A DNA stretch of 44,023 nucleotides from Tissierellia bacterium (GCA_012519495.1 JAAYQA010000032.1:1-44023); one strand, 5' to 3'. Positions 9,257 through 17,704 are shown, counted from the first letter of the stretch. Notes: a model not told the origin generated them from the sequence alone. Made by a program: numbers and translations.

Positions 9257-10255
9257 TTAGATCGTAAAGTACGGCCGAAGCCAGTTTTTCAGTTGATCGA
9301 TGGCTAAATACTGCCGGATTTTCTCCCGCGTGTCCTCGTTTACAATCGCTCTGCCGGGCGTATGGTATGTAACCCAGGCATGTGCACACCACGACAGCGC
9401 GCGCAGATACAGATACGGCAGATACAGGCGGACGCGCTCTTCAATCGCAAAATCCAAAAGACCCAGAGCCTGTTTGTAGGCAGCAAAAAACGCCAGTTTC
9501 TGTTCTTCGCTCAGAACGGTGTCGGTTTTCCAAAGTGTAGTCGTCGGAGAAAGAAACTGCGAAATATCCTGCGCGGGGTCCGACACGACCGGCTTCTCCC
9601 AGTCGATCAGAACATCCCTTGCACCCAGAATGAAATTCGACGAATTGACTTCCGTATTGTTGATGACAAAATGCCGGTTGGCCAGAAAATACCGTTCGCC
9701 GTTTCGATGAGCTTCGGCCCAGTCCATAAAACGCGAAAAAAACTGCTTTACAGGTAAAGACACGGCGCGGGAATCCCATACATCGGAGAGCAGAAGCTGC
9801 GCCTCGTCTATCCGCGCGGAAAACAAACGCTCTTCGGTCAATAGCGGGTGGTTCCGAGGAACCGGCAGCGAATGAATCTGCCCGAAAATCCGTGCCGCAC
9901 GGGAAAGATCCGTCGCATACCGAAGCGGTCTGCCCGGTACAAACTCCATCGTCAAAAGCCCGTAGGGAATCTCCGCCTTGCTGTCGTCGAGATACAAAGG
10001 CTTGGGCGTTACCCCGGAGTCTTTCAGCAATTGCAGGGCATCGTACTCGTATTTGATCTGATTCGCCTGCCGAATCTGGGAGGCGGTGTTTACGCGCAAA
10101 ACCTGTTTTCTACCCTCTTGTTCCAGCACATAATTGATATTGTATTCGCCTTGCGCCAAAAAACGCAGCGTAAAAGGGGCTTCGGAAGGGAAAATCTCCG
10201 TTTGTCTGTTCTTCACATAGCGCAAAAGCGCGGGCTCCAGCGTCTGATACAGCAT
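9257..10255 (-). CDS. APH/choline-kinase-fold phosphotransferase, first gene of the importer operon
   Basis: A 332-residue protein with the aminoglycoside-phosphotransferase (small-molecule kinase) fold. The nucleotide-binding lobe has YNINYVLEQEGRKQVLRVN and the hinge GLLTMEFVPGRPL. The Brenner motif, normally HxDxxxxN, reads NTEVNSSN here, so His becomes Asn and the catalytic Asp becomes Glu. The metal-binding LIDWE motif follows (VLIDWEKPVVSDPAQDISQFL). It may be a specialised kinase subfamily or have weak activity. As the first gene of the operon, with GGAGG before its ATG, it likely phosphorylates the imported compound to trap it. Thiamine, a nucleoside or another alcohol are possible substrates. 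Confidence 0.8.
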   Translation of the reverse strand: MLYQTLEPALLRYVKNRQTEIFPSEAPFTLRFLAQGEYNINYVLEQEGRKQVLRVNTASQIRQANQIKYEYDALQLLKDSGVTPKPLYLDDSKAEIPYGLLTMEFVPGRPLRYATDLSRAARIFGQIHSLPVPRNHPLLTEERLFSARIDEAQLLLSDVWDSRAVSLPVKQFFSRFMDWAEAHRNGERYFLANRHFVINNTEVNSSNFILGARDVLIDWEKPVVSDPAQDISQFLSPTTTLWKTDTVLSEEQKLAFFAAYKQALGLLDFAIEERVRLYLPYLYLRALSWCAHAWVTYHTPGRAIVNEDTREKIRQYLAIDQLKNWLRPYFTI

Positions 10256-10272
10256 AGTACCTCCATAGAAAA

Positions 10273-10318
10273 CGACCGATTATCAAAACATGGCTCGGTC
10301 GCTTATGTAAGAAGTATA
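10273..10318 (-). promoter_or_regulatory. Leader of the importer operon: -10 box and 7-bp inverted repeat
   Basis: On the minus strand a TATACT (-10) lies at 10313-10318. A clear -35 is not seen. Between it and the phosphotransferase start is CGACCGA (10273-10279) and TCGGTCG (10295-10301), a perfect 7-bp inverted repeat with a 15-nt loop, followed by TTTTC. It could be an operator or a weak leader hairpin. Confidence 0.4.
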
Positions 10319-10330
10319 ACACAAAAACGC

Positions 10331-10356
10331 AAAAAAACGGCTTGATTAAGCCGTTT
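10331..10356 (-). terminator. Intrinsic terminator between the two minus-strand operons
   Basis: AAACGGCTT, GATT and AAGCCGTTT form a 9-bp stem, followed on the minus strand by seven T. It ends transcription of the PrpD/transporter operon before the importer operon begins. Confidence 0.85.
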
Positions 10357-10409
10357 GTACATTCTGAATATTCATTACACCATAAAGAATCCGGATGATA
10401 AAAGAGAAG

Positions 10410-10483
10410 GGGGTCAGGCTTCACTTTATTCACTTGCATGTGAAACATTTATTTTTCAAGTGAATTTCGTCAGGCCTGACCCC
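10410..10483. repeat. REP/MITE-like imperfect palindrome, 74 nt
   Basis: Two 27-nt arms (10410-10436 and 10457-10483) begin with GGGGTCAGGC, end with ATTCACTTG and are inverted relative to each other. Nineteen outer and inner positions are identical, with a mismatched 8-nt middle. GGGGTCAGGC-type ends are common in non-autonomous elements mobilised by RAYT-type transposases, from memory. No transposase is in the window, and no second full copy was noticed. Confidence 0.55.
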
Positions 10484-10499
10484 GTTCTTAGGGCATTGG

Positions 10500-11786
10500 C
10501 TATGTCAGGAGATAACTGATGTAGATCCAGACCGGCAGCGCGAGCAGGAAAACAAAGGGTACTATAATAAGCTGCAAAAAGAGTTTGTTGCGCACGGTCT
10601 CGTCCTGTACAAAAGAAAGAAACATGGCCCCACCGGTAGAAAAAGGCGACATGGTCGTTGTGGAAACGCCGATGCTCACAGCGGCATACAGCAGGGAAGG
10701 TGTTACACCGGCCTGGGTCGACAAATCCGGGACCAGGGGAAACAGGGTCGGAAACACGACGCCGACGCCATCCGCCACATAACTCATTATGCCTCCGACG
10801 GCAGCCAGTGCCGACCCGATAAAGGGAGCAGGCACATTGGCGCTGATCAGACCTGCCAGACGCGTCATCATGCCGGTGGCCTGTGCGAGGCCAACAAGCA
10901 TACCGACACCGGATATCAGCACGAGGGTTTTCCAGGGAATCCAGGCGAAGACTTCCTTTTCGTCACCCAATCCGAGGAAAAAACACACCACGGCAGCCAG
11001 CACGGCAAAGAAAGTGAAATTGAAACGCGCTTTCAGCAGGGCAAGGAGGGGACTGTTCGGCAGAAGCAGTCCGAGAACAGACGGCAGTACATACAGAATC
11101 ACCGTCAGGGCAATGACAAGGAGGGACATCTTCTGCTTTTTGTTGAACGGTTCGGGTTTTTGCATGGCAAGAGGTGCCAGGCGGTAGCCTTTCAGAACAA
11201 AATAAAACAACAAAAACAGGAGCGTATGAAACGCAAAGCCGTAAACAAATACACGCTGCCCAAGAACACCCGCCATGTCGGAAAAAATCGTCTGCTCTAT
11301 CAAACCCCGGATCAAGGTGCCGACCAGACTGATTGGAAACAGGGATGCACCGCCGGATGCGGTCACAATGGCAATGACACCCAGTAAGGGGTTCATATTT
11401 GACATCGCAGCGATATTCACGGTGATGGGCGTCATAACGATCGTGGAAACATAGGGGCCTCCGCCGGAACCGGCAATCACCGCCGTAATCGCGTAAATGG
11501 CAAGGGGCAACAGCTTGGGTGCGTTGCGAAACCGGTAAATGATCTGCAGGGCCAGCTTTTCCATCGCACCGTTGATCGAAGCAAAGCTGTAGAATACGCT
11601 GACAGCAAAGATCATCACAAACAATTGCGAAGGCCAAAGCGTAAACAAATTGAGATTGTCGAGATCCCGTAACAGCGAGGCAATATACGTAAGGGCAATC
11701 GCAATGATACCGACATTGATTTTCCATTTGGTACCAACAAAAATGGCGATAACAAAGGCGAGTACAAAAAAGAGGATTTCGTTCAT
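10500..11786 (-). CDS. MatC/SLC13-superfamily carboxylate transporter
   Basis: This 428-residue protein has about 11-12 hydrophobic segments. Two re-entrant-type stretches resemble those of the ion-transporter superfamily: AGSGGGPYVSTIVMTPITVN in the first half and GVSTTTMSPFSTGGA in the second. The N-terminal half is like the MatC dicarboxylate-carrier domain. It is the last gene of the LysR/PrpD operon, so a di- or tricarboxylate substrate is plausible. A 72-bp gap with a strong hairpin separates it from the PreA-like gene. Start supported by GGAGGT upstream of ATG. Confidence 0.8.
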   Translation of the reverse strand: MNEILFFVLAFVIAIFVGTKWKINVGIIAIALTYIASLLRDLDNLNLFTLWPSQLFVMIFAVSVFYSFASINGAMEKLALQIIYRFRNAPKLLPLAIYAITAVIAGSGGGPYVSTIVMTPITVNIAAMSNMNPLLGVIAIVTASGGASLFPISLVGTLIRGLIEQTIFSDMAGVLGQRVFVYGFAFHTLLFLLFYFVLKGYRLAPLAMQKPEPFNKKQKMSLLVIALTVILYVLPSVLGLLLPNSPLLALLKARFNFTFFAVLAAVVCFFLGLGDEKEVFAWIPWKTLVLISGVGMLVGLAQATGMMTRLAGLISANVPAPFIGSALAAVGGIMSYVADGVGVVFPTLFPLVPDLSTQAGVTPSLLYAAVSIGVSTTTMSPFSTGGAMFLSFVQDETVRNKLFLQLIIVPFVFLLALPVWIYISYLLT

Positions 11787-11818
11787 GCAAATGACCTCCG
11801 ATACGATCCAAAGAAGGG

Positions 11819-11846
11819 GACTGCCTGTCTTTTTGGACAGGCAGTC
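11819..11846. promoter_or_regulatory. Intercistronic hairpin with perfect 11-bp stem
   Basis: GACTGCCTGTC, a 6-nt loop and GACAGGCAGTC lie between the PreA-like gene and the second transporter. No T run follows on the minus strand, so it is probably not a full terminator. It may stabilise or process the mRNA or lower expression of the last gene. Confidence 0.5.
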
Positions 11847-11858
11847 AAACCGTTACTT

Positions 11859-13268
11859 TCAGAATTGCGGTTCTGCCACACCTTCGCGCAGTCCGACTTC
11901 CAATGCGCCATGACGGCAGGCCAATACACATCCGCCGCAACCGACACACCGTTCCAGATCAACCTGCACTTTTCCTTCTTCAAACGAGAGCGCCTGGCAG
12001 ATATTGTCTACACAGCGCAGGCATTTCACGCACTTGTCATGGTCGATATAGATGCGGGTCTTGCCGGCCATCATGTCGATATCCTGATTGTATTTAATAT
12101 GCTTTTGTCCCAGTCCGACGATCTGATCCAGACTGTCGTAGCCCTGTTCCACCACAAACTTCTTCATAAAGTTGATTCCTTTGCGGATCAGGCTGTTGCC
12201 CTGCTCGATAATACCGGTACACGGCTGCACGAGAGAGGCTCCCAGCATCATGGCTTCTATGAAATGCTCCGGTTCCACAAGGCCGCCGGCCGCGGCAATA
12301 TCCAGGTCGGGAACATAGCGCTTAACGGCCGCCACACTCTTGTAACACGGGATACGAAGGAAAGAACCCGACGCCATGCAAAACGGGCTGCCGTCCATAT
12401 ACAGCCACTTCGGCTTTCCGCCATTGTAAATATCCGGCGGAGCCATGCCGACCGCTGCATTAAACAGCTGGACAAACTGTGCGCCCGCAGAATACGCTGC
12501 GCGGGTCACATCAATAATCCGCGGGAAGCCCGTTTCCGGCGTCAGCTTCACACCTACCGGAATGGAAACCGCATCGGCAACCGCTTTGGTTATGTTATAG
12601 ACCGTTTCCGGATTATCTCCCATTAACAGACCCTGACACAGCGGGCTGTACTTCTTGTTCTGATAGCCCTGCAGCGTGCCGTCAACCCCGCTGGGCAACG
12701 GACAACCGAGATTGACCTCGATCATATCGGCGCCTAATTCTTCAAACCATTTCGCGCCGTCCACCCAGGTTTCCGCCACATCGGCAAAGCCGCCGAGATT
12801 GATTACAATCGGAACCTCTTTGGGTTTTTTCTTGTGCAAGGCCTCCATCATGTAGGAAAAGCGGTCTTTGGCGAAACGGGCAAAGTTCTTGTCCAGATAG
12901 AAAGGCGAAGGAACAAAGTAGAAACCTTCCAGGCCGTAGGGGTCTTTTCCTTCCATCTTCAGCATCCGGTGGCCGATCTTATCGCTTCGCCGGCGCATGG
13001 GTGTTTCCACAAGGCTGGTGCGCTCGGCAATAATGCGTTCGGTGGCGGGTGTAATATGTGCGCCGGCCATGATAATATAACCGGCTCCGGCTTTTACATG
13101 CTTCATGAAAATATCGGAATTCAGGTCCACATAATCCTGCAGGCTGCCCGCATGGCCCCAGTGTTCTCCGATCGCCCCGACTCCGATCGGGTTCGGGAAA
13201 CGGATACCGGCAACGGTTACACCGAGATCGACTTCTTTTTTTACGGGATTGTCATGTACATTTGTCAT
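11859..13268 (-). CDS. PreA/dihydroorotate-dehydrogenase-like oxidoreductase with C-terminal 2x[4Fe-4S] ferredoxin domain
   Basis: The 469-residue protein has a flavin-binding TIM barrel (about 15-340): VGVTVAGIRFPNPIGVGAI at the start, EVNLGCPLPSG, GVKLTPE and AAAGGL later. The C-terminal ferredoxin unit has Cys motifs CVKCLRCVDNIC and CVGCGGCVLACRHGAL. This domain order matches the catalytic subunit of NAD-dependent dihydropyrimidine dehydrogenase (PreA). The catalytic loop is not that of known pyrimidine enzymes, and no PreT partner is adjacent, so electrons may come from ferredoxin. It lies among carboxylate transporters and a PrpD-type enzyme, which argues for reduction of a carbon-carbon double bond in another compound. 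GGAGGATCTT precedes the ATG. Confidence 0.8.
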   Translation of the reverse strand: MTNVHDNPVKKEVDLGVTVAGIRFPNPIGVGAIGEHWGHAGSLQDYVDLNSDIFMKHVKAGAGYIIMAGAHITPATERIIAERTSLVETPMRRRSDKIGHRMLKMEGKDPYGLEGFYFVPSPFYLDKNFARFAKDRFSYMMEALHKKKPKEVPIVINLGGFADVAETWVDGAKWFEELGADMIEVNLGCPLPSGVDGTLQGYQNKKYSPLCQGLLMGDNPETVYNITKAVADAVSIPVGVKLTPETGFPRIIDVTRAAYSAGAQFVQLFNAAVGMAPPDIYNGGKPKWLYMDGSPFCMASGSFLRIPCYKSVAAVKRYVPDLDIAAAGGLVEPEHFIEAMMLGASLVQPCTGIIEQGNSLIRKGINFMKKFVVEQGYDSLDQIVGLGQKHIKYNQDIDMMAGKTRIYIDHDKCVKCLRCVDNICQALSFEEGKVQVDLERCVGCGGCVLACRHGALEVGLREGVAEPQF

Positions 13269-13286
13269 AAGATCCTCCTTCTATGT

Positions 13287-14708
13287 TTAGAAAAGTTTCC
13301 AGTATGTGAGTTGAATCAGTAAAGCCACAATATAGTAAGCGGCAAAGGCAACCAAGGTAATCTTGAAACCGTCGGCAAAGGTAAACAACTTTTCGTCTTT
13401 GTAGCGGAAAGTCCAGGCAAACAATACAGACGGCAGAAGCGTCGGCAGCAGATTCCCGCCCAATACCGTGGGTATCCAGATCGCCAGCATCGACTTAGCA
13501 GCTGTAATGCCGAGTTCCTGGCCCCAGCCGGTAAAGATCGGGGTGATAACCCCCTGTACAAAATTGGTGCCGAGCACACTGGTTACAAAGGTACCAACCA
13601 GAGAACTCGTCACATAATAGCCGAATTCTGTGGCGGGTTTCAGAATGCTTAAGGCCTGGGCGATCCATTGCGATGCACCCGTACTGTTCATGGCATTCAC
13701 CATGGCAAACAGCGCCGTGATGAAAAACATAATCGGCCAATTGATCGTTGCCACAACATCATCAAAGTTCTTGAACAGTCGCAATTGCGGGACGGCAAAC
13801 ACACAAACCGCTGCCAGGGCAACCCAGCCGGTGGATATGCCGTGCCGTGATTCTGTAATCCAAAGAATCAGAACCACCAGCATAATGAGCAAAACGGATT
13901 TTTCGGTTTTGGTAACCGGACCCAGTTCCTCATACTTTGTCCGCAGCGTATCCTGATGGGCAATAATATCCTTGGCCGGACGGAAAACCGCAACCAATAG
14001 AATAACCGTCAGAAAACCGAACAGCCAAACAATCGGGGCCGCGTGCAAAAACCATTCCATCCACGGAATATCCACACCCGAAAGAGCCATGGTCACCAGG
14101 TTCAGACTGAAACCCGTGCGGATCCAGGTGCCGGCGTTTCCCGCTAAAATAATCAGGAAAAAGGTCGGCAGAGCAAGGGCTGCCACGCCTTTTTTCACTT
14201 CACTGCGTGCGGGTAGATTCCATGCTTCCGCCACATATACCATCAAAGGGATCATGATCGCAATGAGTGCCGTCGGCGACGGAATCAGGATAATCATCAA
14301 AAGGACAACAATCACACTGGCAAACATAAAGCGTGGTACCGTATTGGCTTTCAATTTATACATGAGGGTATAGGCCATTCGCTTGGCAATACCGCTGCGG
14401 ACCATAACCGCCGCAATGACAAACGAAGCCATCTGAAACCAGCCCGCACTGATGGTAAACCAGGTGAAAACAGCCGGCGGCGGGAAGCGGAGCAACAGCT
14501 GCAGTACAATGTAAATGAGCCCGGTATACCCGGAATCAATCGGGCGGGCAATCAGCCAGATGATGAGCCAGGCGGTTAAGGCAAGCGTGACTTTGGCCAT
14601 GGGTTCCAGATCAAGGGGCAGCAGATAGATCAAAAAAGCTGCTGCAATCCCGGCCAGCCCGCCAAACAGTTTAGTTTTGGAAACGGGTTGTTTTGAAACC
14701 TCTTGCAT
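13287..14708 (-). CDS. DASS/SLC13-type sodium:carboxylate symporter
   Basis: A 473-residue membrane protein with about 12-13 hydrophobic segments. The conserved superfamily loops are visible as PSPTALIAIMIPLMVYVAE in the first half and SVLGTNFVQGVITPIF in the second. Members carry di- and tricarboxylates such as malate, citrate or tartrate, or sulfate. It sits between the PrpD-type and PreA-like genes with short gaps (26 and 18 bp) and AGGAGG before the ATG, so it should import the substrate of the operon. It is distinct from the MatC-like transporter at the operon end. Confidence 0.82.
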   Translation of the reverse strand: MQEVSKQPVSKTKLFGGLAGIAAAFLIYLLPLDLEPMAKVTLALTAWLIIWLIARPIDSGYTGLIYIVLQLLLRFPPPAVFTWFTISAGWFQMASFVIAAVMVRSGIAKRMAYTLMYKLKANTVPRFMFASVIVVLLMIILIPSPTALIAIMIPLMVYVAEAWNLPARSEVKKGVAALALPTFFLIILAGNAGTWIRTGFSLNLVTMALSGVDIPWMEWFLHAAPIVWLFGFLTVILLVAVFRPAKDIIAHQDTLRTKYEELGPVTKTEKSVLLIMLVVLILWITESRHGISTGWVALAAVCVFAVPQLRLFKNFDDVVATINWPIMFFITALFAMVNAMNSTGASQWIAQALSILKPATEFGYYVTSSLVGTFVTSVLGTNFVQGVITPIFTGWGQELGITAAKSMLAIWIPTVLGGNLLPTLLPSVLFAWTFRYKDEKLFTFADGFKITLVAFAAYYIVALLIQLTYWKLF

Positions 14709-14734
14709 TTTGTATCCTCCTTTCTAATGGCGCT

Positions 14735-16123
14735 TTACAGGGTAATTTCTTTGAACAGGACCGACGCATCGTCCAGTTCTTCCAGATGCATAATCAGATC
14801 GATCGCCTTACGGGTTTTTGGCTGCGTAATAATCCGCAGTGCATTATGTTCAAACTTCCGGATCAGATCCGTATCCGACAAACGGTGTCCTTCTATATTG
14901 GTTCCTTTGGAATACAGAGTCTCGCTGCAGAATATCTCCCCGTTTACCACCATCTCCACCCTGGCATACCAGCTGGCAGGATCCTTCTTCTTTTCTTCGC
15001 CGGCGCGCGGGTCTCCGTGAATCCGGATCCGCTTCATATACGCCTGATACTCTTCATTGTTGATATGGTTCATGTCCTGCCAGTCCACCCCGGGTTTCAC
15101 GCCGAACACCATTTGGGTCGCCGCATACGGGAACGAATACTGGGCATCGATCTGCGTAGTCACATTGTACTGATCGGGATGCGCATAGAAAGGCAGGCTG
15201 AATGCATCGATCGAGGTAATCTCCTGCGGTTTGAAATGATGCGTATCCAACAGCTCCTGTACACAGTCCAGAGCGCTTTGCAAAAAGCGGCAAGACGGAT
15301 ACAGCTTGTACTGACAATCCGGAAACTCCCAGTGTTCGCCCAAACGGTCCACAATCCGTTCCGGTTCCCACATGCCGGCTCCGTAAAACTTGTGAAAGCC
15401 GTACCGGTTATCCAGCATCGTGACGCTGCCGGTGTAACCTTCCTGTGCCAGCAGCACCGCCATCACCGAAGCATTGCAGTTCCAGCCGGCCGGTGCGTAT
15501 TTGATGATGGACTTCGGGATCGTATCCTCCCAGTCGCGTCCGGTCGGAACCGAACATAAGTAACCGGCAATACCCAGTGCGTTGCCCAGGGCGTCTCTAT
15601 CCAGCCGCATCAGCTTGCCCAGGCCCAAACTGCCGCCTAGCATATGTTCATTGCTGTTGCCGAAAACATCCGGCGAAGTACCGCCCTTTCCGATCTTGGA
15701 TAAAAGCACATTCATCGAATTGTTGATTCGTCGTGCCGCTTCCTGGCCCACTGCCAGAGCGGCAATCAATTCCTTGCCGGAAGGACGGAGTGTCTCTGTC
15801 ACACTCAGTACAGGCGGAAGAACAAACGGCGACAAATGGGGGACGGTGTCAAAATCCAACGAGTACATCAGCTCCCCGTTGACCATAGCAGCTTGGGTTA
15901 ACGATGTTTTCAGTGTCGTGCCGATCACGGAAGCTTCCGGTGCACCGCCCAGACGGTTGACGACACTTAGTGCCATTTTTCCTTTCTCCGTTCCCAAACC
16001 CGCAAAAACCGAACCGATTGAATCCAACAAACCCCGCTTTACCTCGTGCAGGATCGGTGCCGGTAAATCATCATAATTGGTATCGTTTGCAAAATTCAGT
16101 AACGAGTCCGTTACATTTACCAT
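14735..16123 (-). CDS. MmgE/PrpD family dehydratase, decarboxylase or epimerase
   Basis: A 462-residue protein of the MmgE/PrpD fold, which includes 2-methylcitrate dehydratase, cis-aconitate decarboxylase and iminodisuccinate epimerase. The N-terminal helical domain shows KRGLLDSIGSVFAG and MVNGELMYSLDFDTVPHLSP, equivalent to the DYDD-x-x-x-H region. The C-terminal lid shows YKLYPSCRFLQSALD, matching the family's K-x-Y-P-x-C motif. All point to an active enzyme on a carboxylic acid. First gene of the four-gene operon behind a promoter with a perfect TATAAT, with GGAGGTG before the ATG. The exact reaction cannot be told from sequence. Confidence 0.87.
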   Translation of the reverse strand: MVNVTDSLLNFANDTNYDDLPAPILHEVKRGLLDSIGSVFAGLGTEKGKMALSVVNRLGGAPEASVIGTTLKTSLTQAAMVNGELMYSLDFDTVPHLSPFVLPPVLSVTETLRPSGKELIAALAVGQEAARRINNSMNVLLSKIGKGGTSPDVFGNSNEHMLGGSLGLGKLMRLDRDALGNALGIAGYLCSVPTGRDWEDTIPKSIIKYAPAGWNCNASVMAVLLAQEGYTGSVTMLDNRYGFHKFYGAGMWEPERIVDRLGEHWEFPDCQYKLYPSCRFLQSALDCVQELLDTHHFKPQEITSIDAFSLPFYAHPDQYNVTTQIDAQYSFPYAATQMVFGVKPGVDWQDMNHINNEEYQAYMKRIRIHGDPRAGEEKKKDPASWYARVEMVVNGEIFCSETLYSKGTNIEGHRLSDTDLIRKFEHNALRIITQPKTRKAIDLIMHLEELDDASVLFKEITL

Positions 16124-16154
16124 GGGTTCACCTCCAAATACTTAATATAGATTT

Positions 16155-16201
16155 ATTATACAATGATAAAAATTAGAAGTGAAATGCTTAAATCGCATAA
16201 G
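16155..16201 (-). promoter_or_regulatory. Promoter of the PrpD operon with possible LysR-type box
   Basis: On the minus strand, TTCACT (16178-16183), a 17-bp spacer and TATAAT (16155-16160). Just upstream, CTTAAATCGCATAAG (16187-16201) has T-N11-A dyad symmetry typical of LysR-type sites, centred near -46. The adjacent LysR gene is the obvious candidate regulator. Confidence 0.6.
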
Positions 16202-16219
16202 AGTCATACAAACAGGCAC

Positions 16220-16246
16220 AAAAAAAGAATCCGTCGATACGGATTC
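16220..16246 (-). terminator. Terminator of the LysR gene
   Basis: GAATCCGT, a 4-nt loop and ACGGATTC, followed by seven T on the minus strand. The LysR gene is therefore a separate unit from the PrpD operon. Confidence 0.88.
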
Positions 16247-16270
16247 CGGGAAGATCTGTGTTTGTGTCCG

Positions 16271-17146
16271 TTACTGAAGCAAACGCAGAAACAGTTTGAG
16301 TGCGAGGTTATCGTTGTCCTTTCGCCAGGCAATAACACGGTTCACGGCCGGCTCTTCAATCGTAAGCGGTACGAACGCCAGCTTGTTCGGATACAGCGAC
16401 TGAAAATGACCCGGTACAATCGAAATCCCCATACCGCATTCCACCATGCTCATCAGCCCCTGAATGGAAGAAGCGTGCCCGACTATGCGCGGGGTGATGG
16501 AACATTCTTCAAACAAGCGCATCAGTATCGTATTGATCGGCAAATAGGCTTCCGATTCCAAAAAGACAAAATTCTCCCTGTGTACATCCGACAGCCGCAG
16601 TGAGCTTTTTTCGGCCATGGGATGATCTGATGGCAGCACCAGAGTTTGTTCGAGCGTCTGTTCCGTAATCCACTGCAACAAAGCAGGATCAAAATTACCG
16701 GTCGATATCGTAAAAATGATTCCGACCTGATAACCCAGAAGCGCCGGCAGAATATCGTAATTGGAATACTCCCGGATATGCAGCTGCAGCTTGGGATACG
16801 TGCGGATAAATTCACTGACCAGTTTTGTCAGCCGGTCATTGTGCAGCTCTTTTAAGACGCCGATGTGAAGCGTCCCGATGATGCCCTTTTTCTCGTTTTG
16901 CAAAGTCTCTTTTCCGGCGTAGAAAGTTTCCACCATCTGCTGCGCATAGGGAAGAAAAGCCATCCCCGACGGCGTCAGACTCACGCTTCTTTTGTCGCGA
17001 AAAAACAGGCGCGTGTCCAATTCCTCTTCCATCCGCGTGATATGCCGGCTGAAGACGGGTTGTGTGATAAACATATGCTCCGCGGCCTTAGTGAAATTCA
17101 GATAGCGGGCCAGCGTCAGAAAACACTCCAGTTCAAAAATATTCAT
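16271..17146 (-). CDS. LysR-type transcriptional regulator of the PrpD operon
   Basis: The start is placed at 17146, giving 291 residues, because ACAGGAG lies just upstream and MNIFELECFLTLARYLNFTK is the standard LysR N-terminus. The longer frame to 17239 adds 31 unrelated residues. Residues 1-60 form the winged helix-turn-helix (AAEHMFITQPVFSRHITRME), and 88-290 the inducer-binding domain. It lies upstream of the PrpD operon on the same strand, with its own terminator between. LysR proteins usually activate neighbouring genes when bound to a pathway compound, so it probably senses the substrate of this operon. Confidence 0.92.
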   Translation of the reverse strand: MNIFELECFLTLARYLNFTKAAEHMFITQPVFSRHITRMEEELDTRLFFRDKRSVSLTPSGMAFLPYAQQMVETFYAGKETLQNEKKGIIGTLHIGVLKELHNDRLTKLVSEFIRTYPKLQLHIREYSNYDILPALLGYQVGIIFTISTGNFDPALLQWITEQTLEQTLVLPSDHPMAEKSSLRLSDVHRENFVFLESEAYLPINTILMRLFEECSITPRIVGHASSIQGLMSMVECGMGISIVPGHFQSLYPNKLAFVPLTIEEPAVNRVIAWRKDNDNLALKLFLRLLQ

Positions 17147-17274
17147 GATTAACTCCTGTCCGCATTCGAAGGGGTCGTCCTGCGTCTTTGTTACAAACAT
17201 TATAACAGAATAACAGGCAAACGTTTCGTTCCGAAACAAACCGCAACCCCGGCCCGCTGCATGTACAGCGGCAA

Positions 17275-17300
17275 CAAAAAACGCCCGCCGGTTGGCGGGG
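17275..17300 (-). terminator. Terminator after the SRP RNA
   Basis: CCCGCC, AACC and GGCGGG, then CG and a T6 run on the minus strand. It ends the tRNA-Ser/SRP RNA transcript. Confidence 0.88.
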
Positions 17301-17324
17301 CATGGCTCTCTGTTTTCTTATTAT

Positions 17325-17595
17325 GTAACCGTACACCCAATGTCGAATCGGCGCTCCGTCGCGGAACCGGGGCAGTTGGCTCGAGACAGGCACCCTCGCG
17401 GCACACGAAAGGGACCACTTATCGCTGCTTCCTCCCGGACCTGACGAGGTTCATGGGTTTTCGTTGCGCAAGACCCGTCTGTCAACACTACTTACCGCAG
17501 TCAGACCGACCGATTGCAAACCCTCCATTGGGCATCCACCCTGCTATAGCGGATTGCAGGTTACAAGGCACCGCTAACTCCCCGTGTAGTACGGT
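17325..17595 (-). ncRNA. ffs: Signal recognition particle RNA, large Firmicutes type
   Basis: On the minus strand the RNA has the conserved helix-8 motif CAGGTCCGGGAGGAAGCAGC and the Alu-domain segment GGGAGTTAGCGGTGCCTTGT, followed by AACCTGCAATCCGCTATAG. The ends pair (CCGTAC with GTACGG), giving about 270 nt, the usual size of Bacillus/Clostridium scRNA. It binds Ffh and targets nascent membrane and secreted proteins. It directly follows tRNA-Ser, an arrangement seen in Firmicutes near dnaX. Ends are approximate to a few bases. Confidence 0.95.
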
Positions 17596-17596
17596 A

Positions 17597-17687
17597 TGGC
17601 GGAGAGCGAGGGATTTGAACCCTCGTAACGCTATGAACGTTAACACGATTTCCAATCGTGCGCCTTCAGCCACTCAGCCAGCTCTCC
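17597..17687 (-). tRNA. tRNA-Ser(GGA), CCA encoded
   Basis: Acceptor GGAGAGC pairs with GCTCTCC. The anticodon loop TTGGAAA gives GGA, which reads UCC and UCU. A long variable arm (about 20 nt) marks a class II tRNA, the T loop is GGTTCAAATCC, and CCA is encoded. Confidence 0.97.
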
Positions 17688-17704
17688 ATGACCAGACTCG
17701 AACT

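Noticed and set aside
16271..17239. LysR gene starting at 17239
   Set aside because: The extra 31 residues are not LysR-like; ATG at 17146 has ACAGGAG and the family N-terminus.
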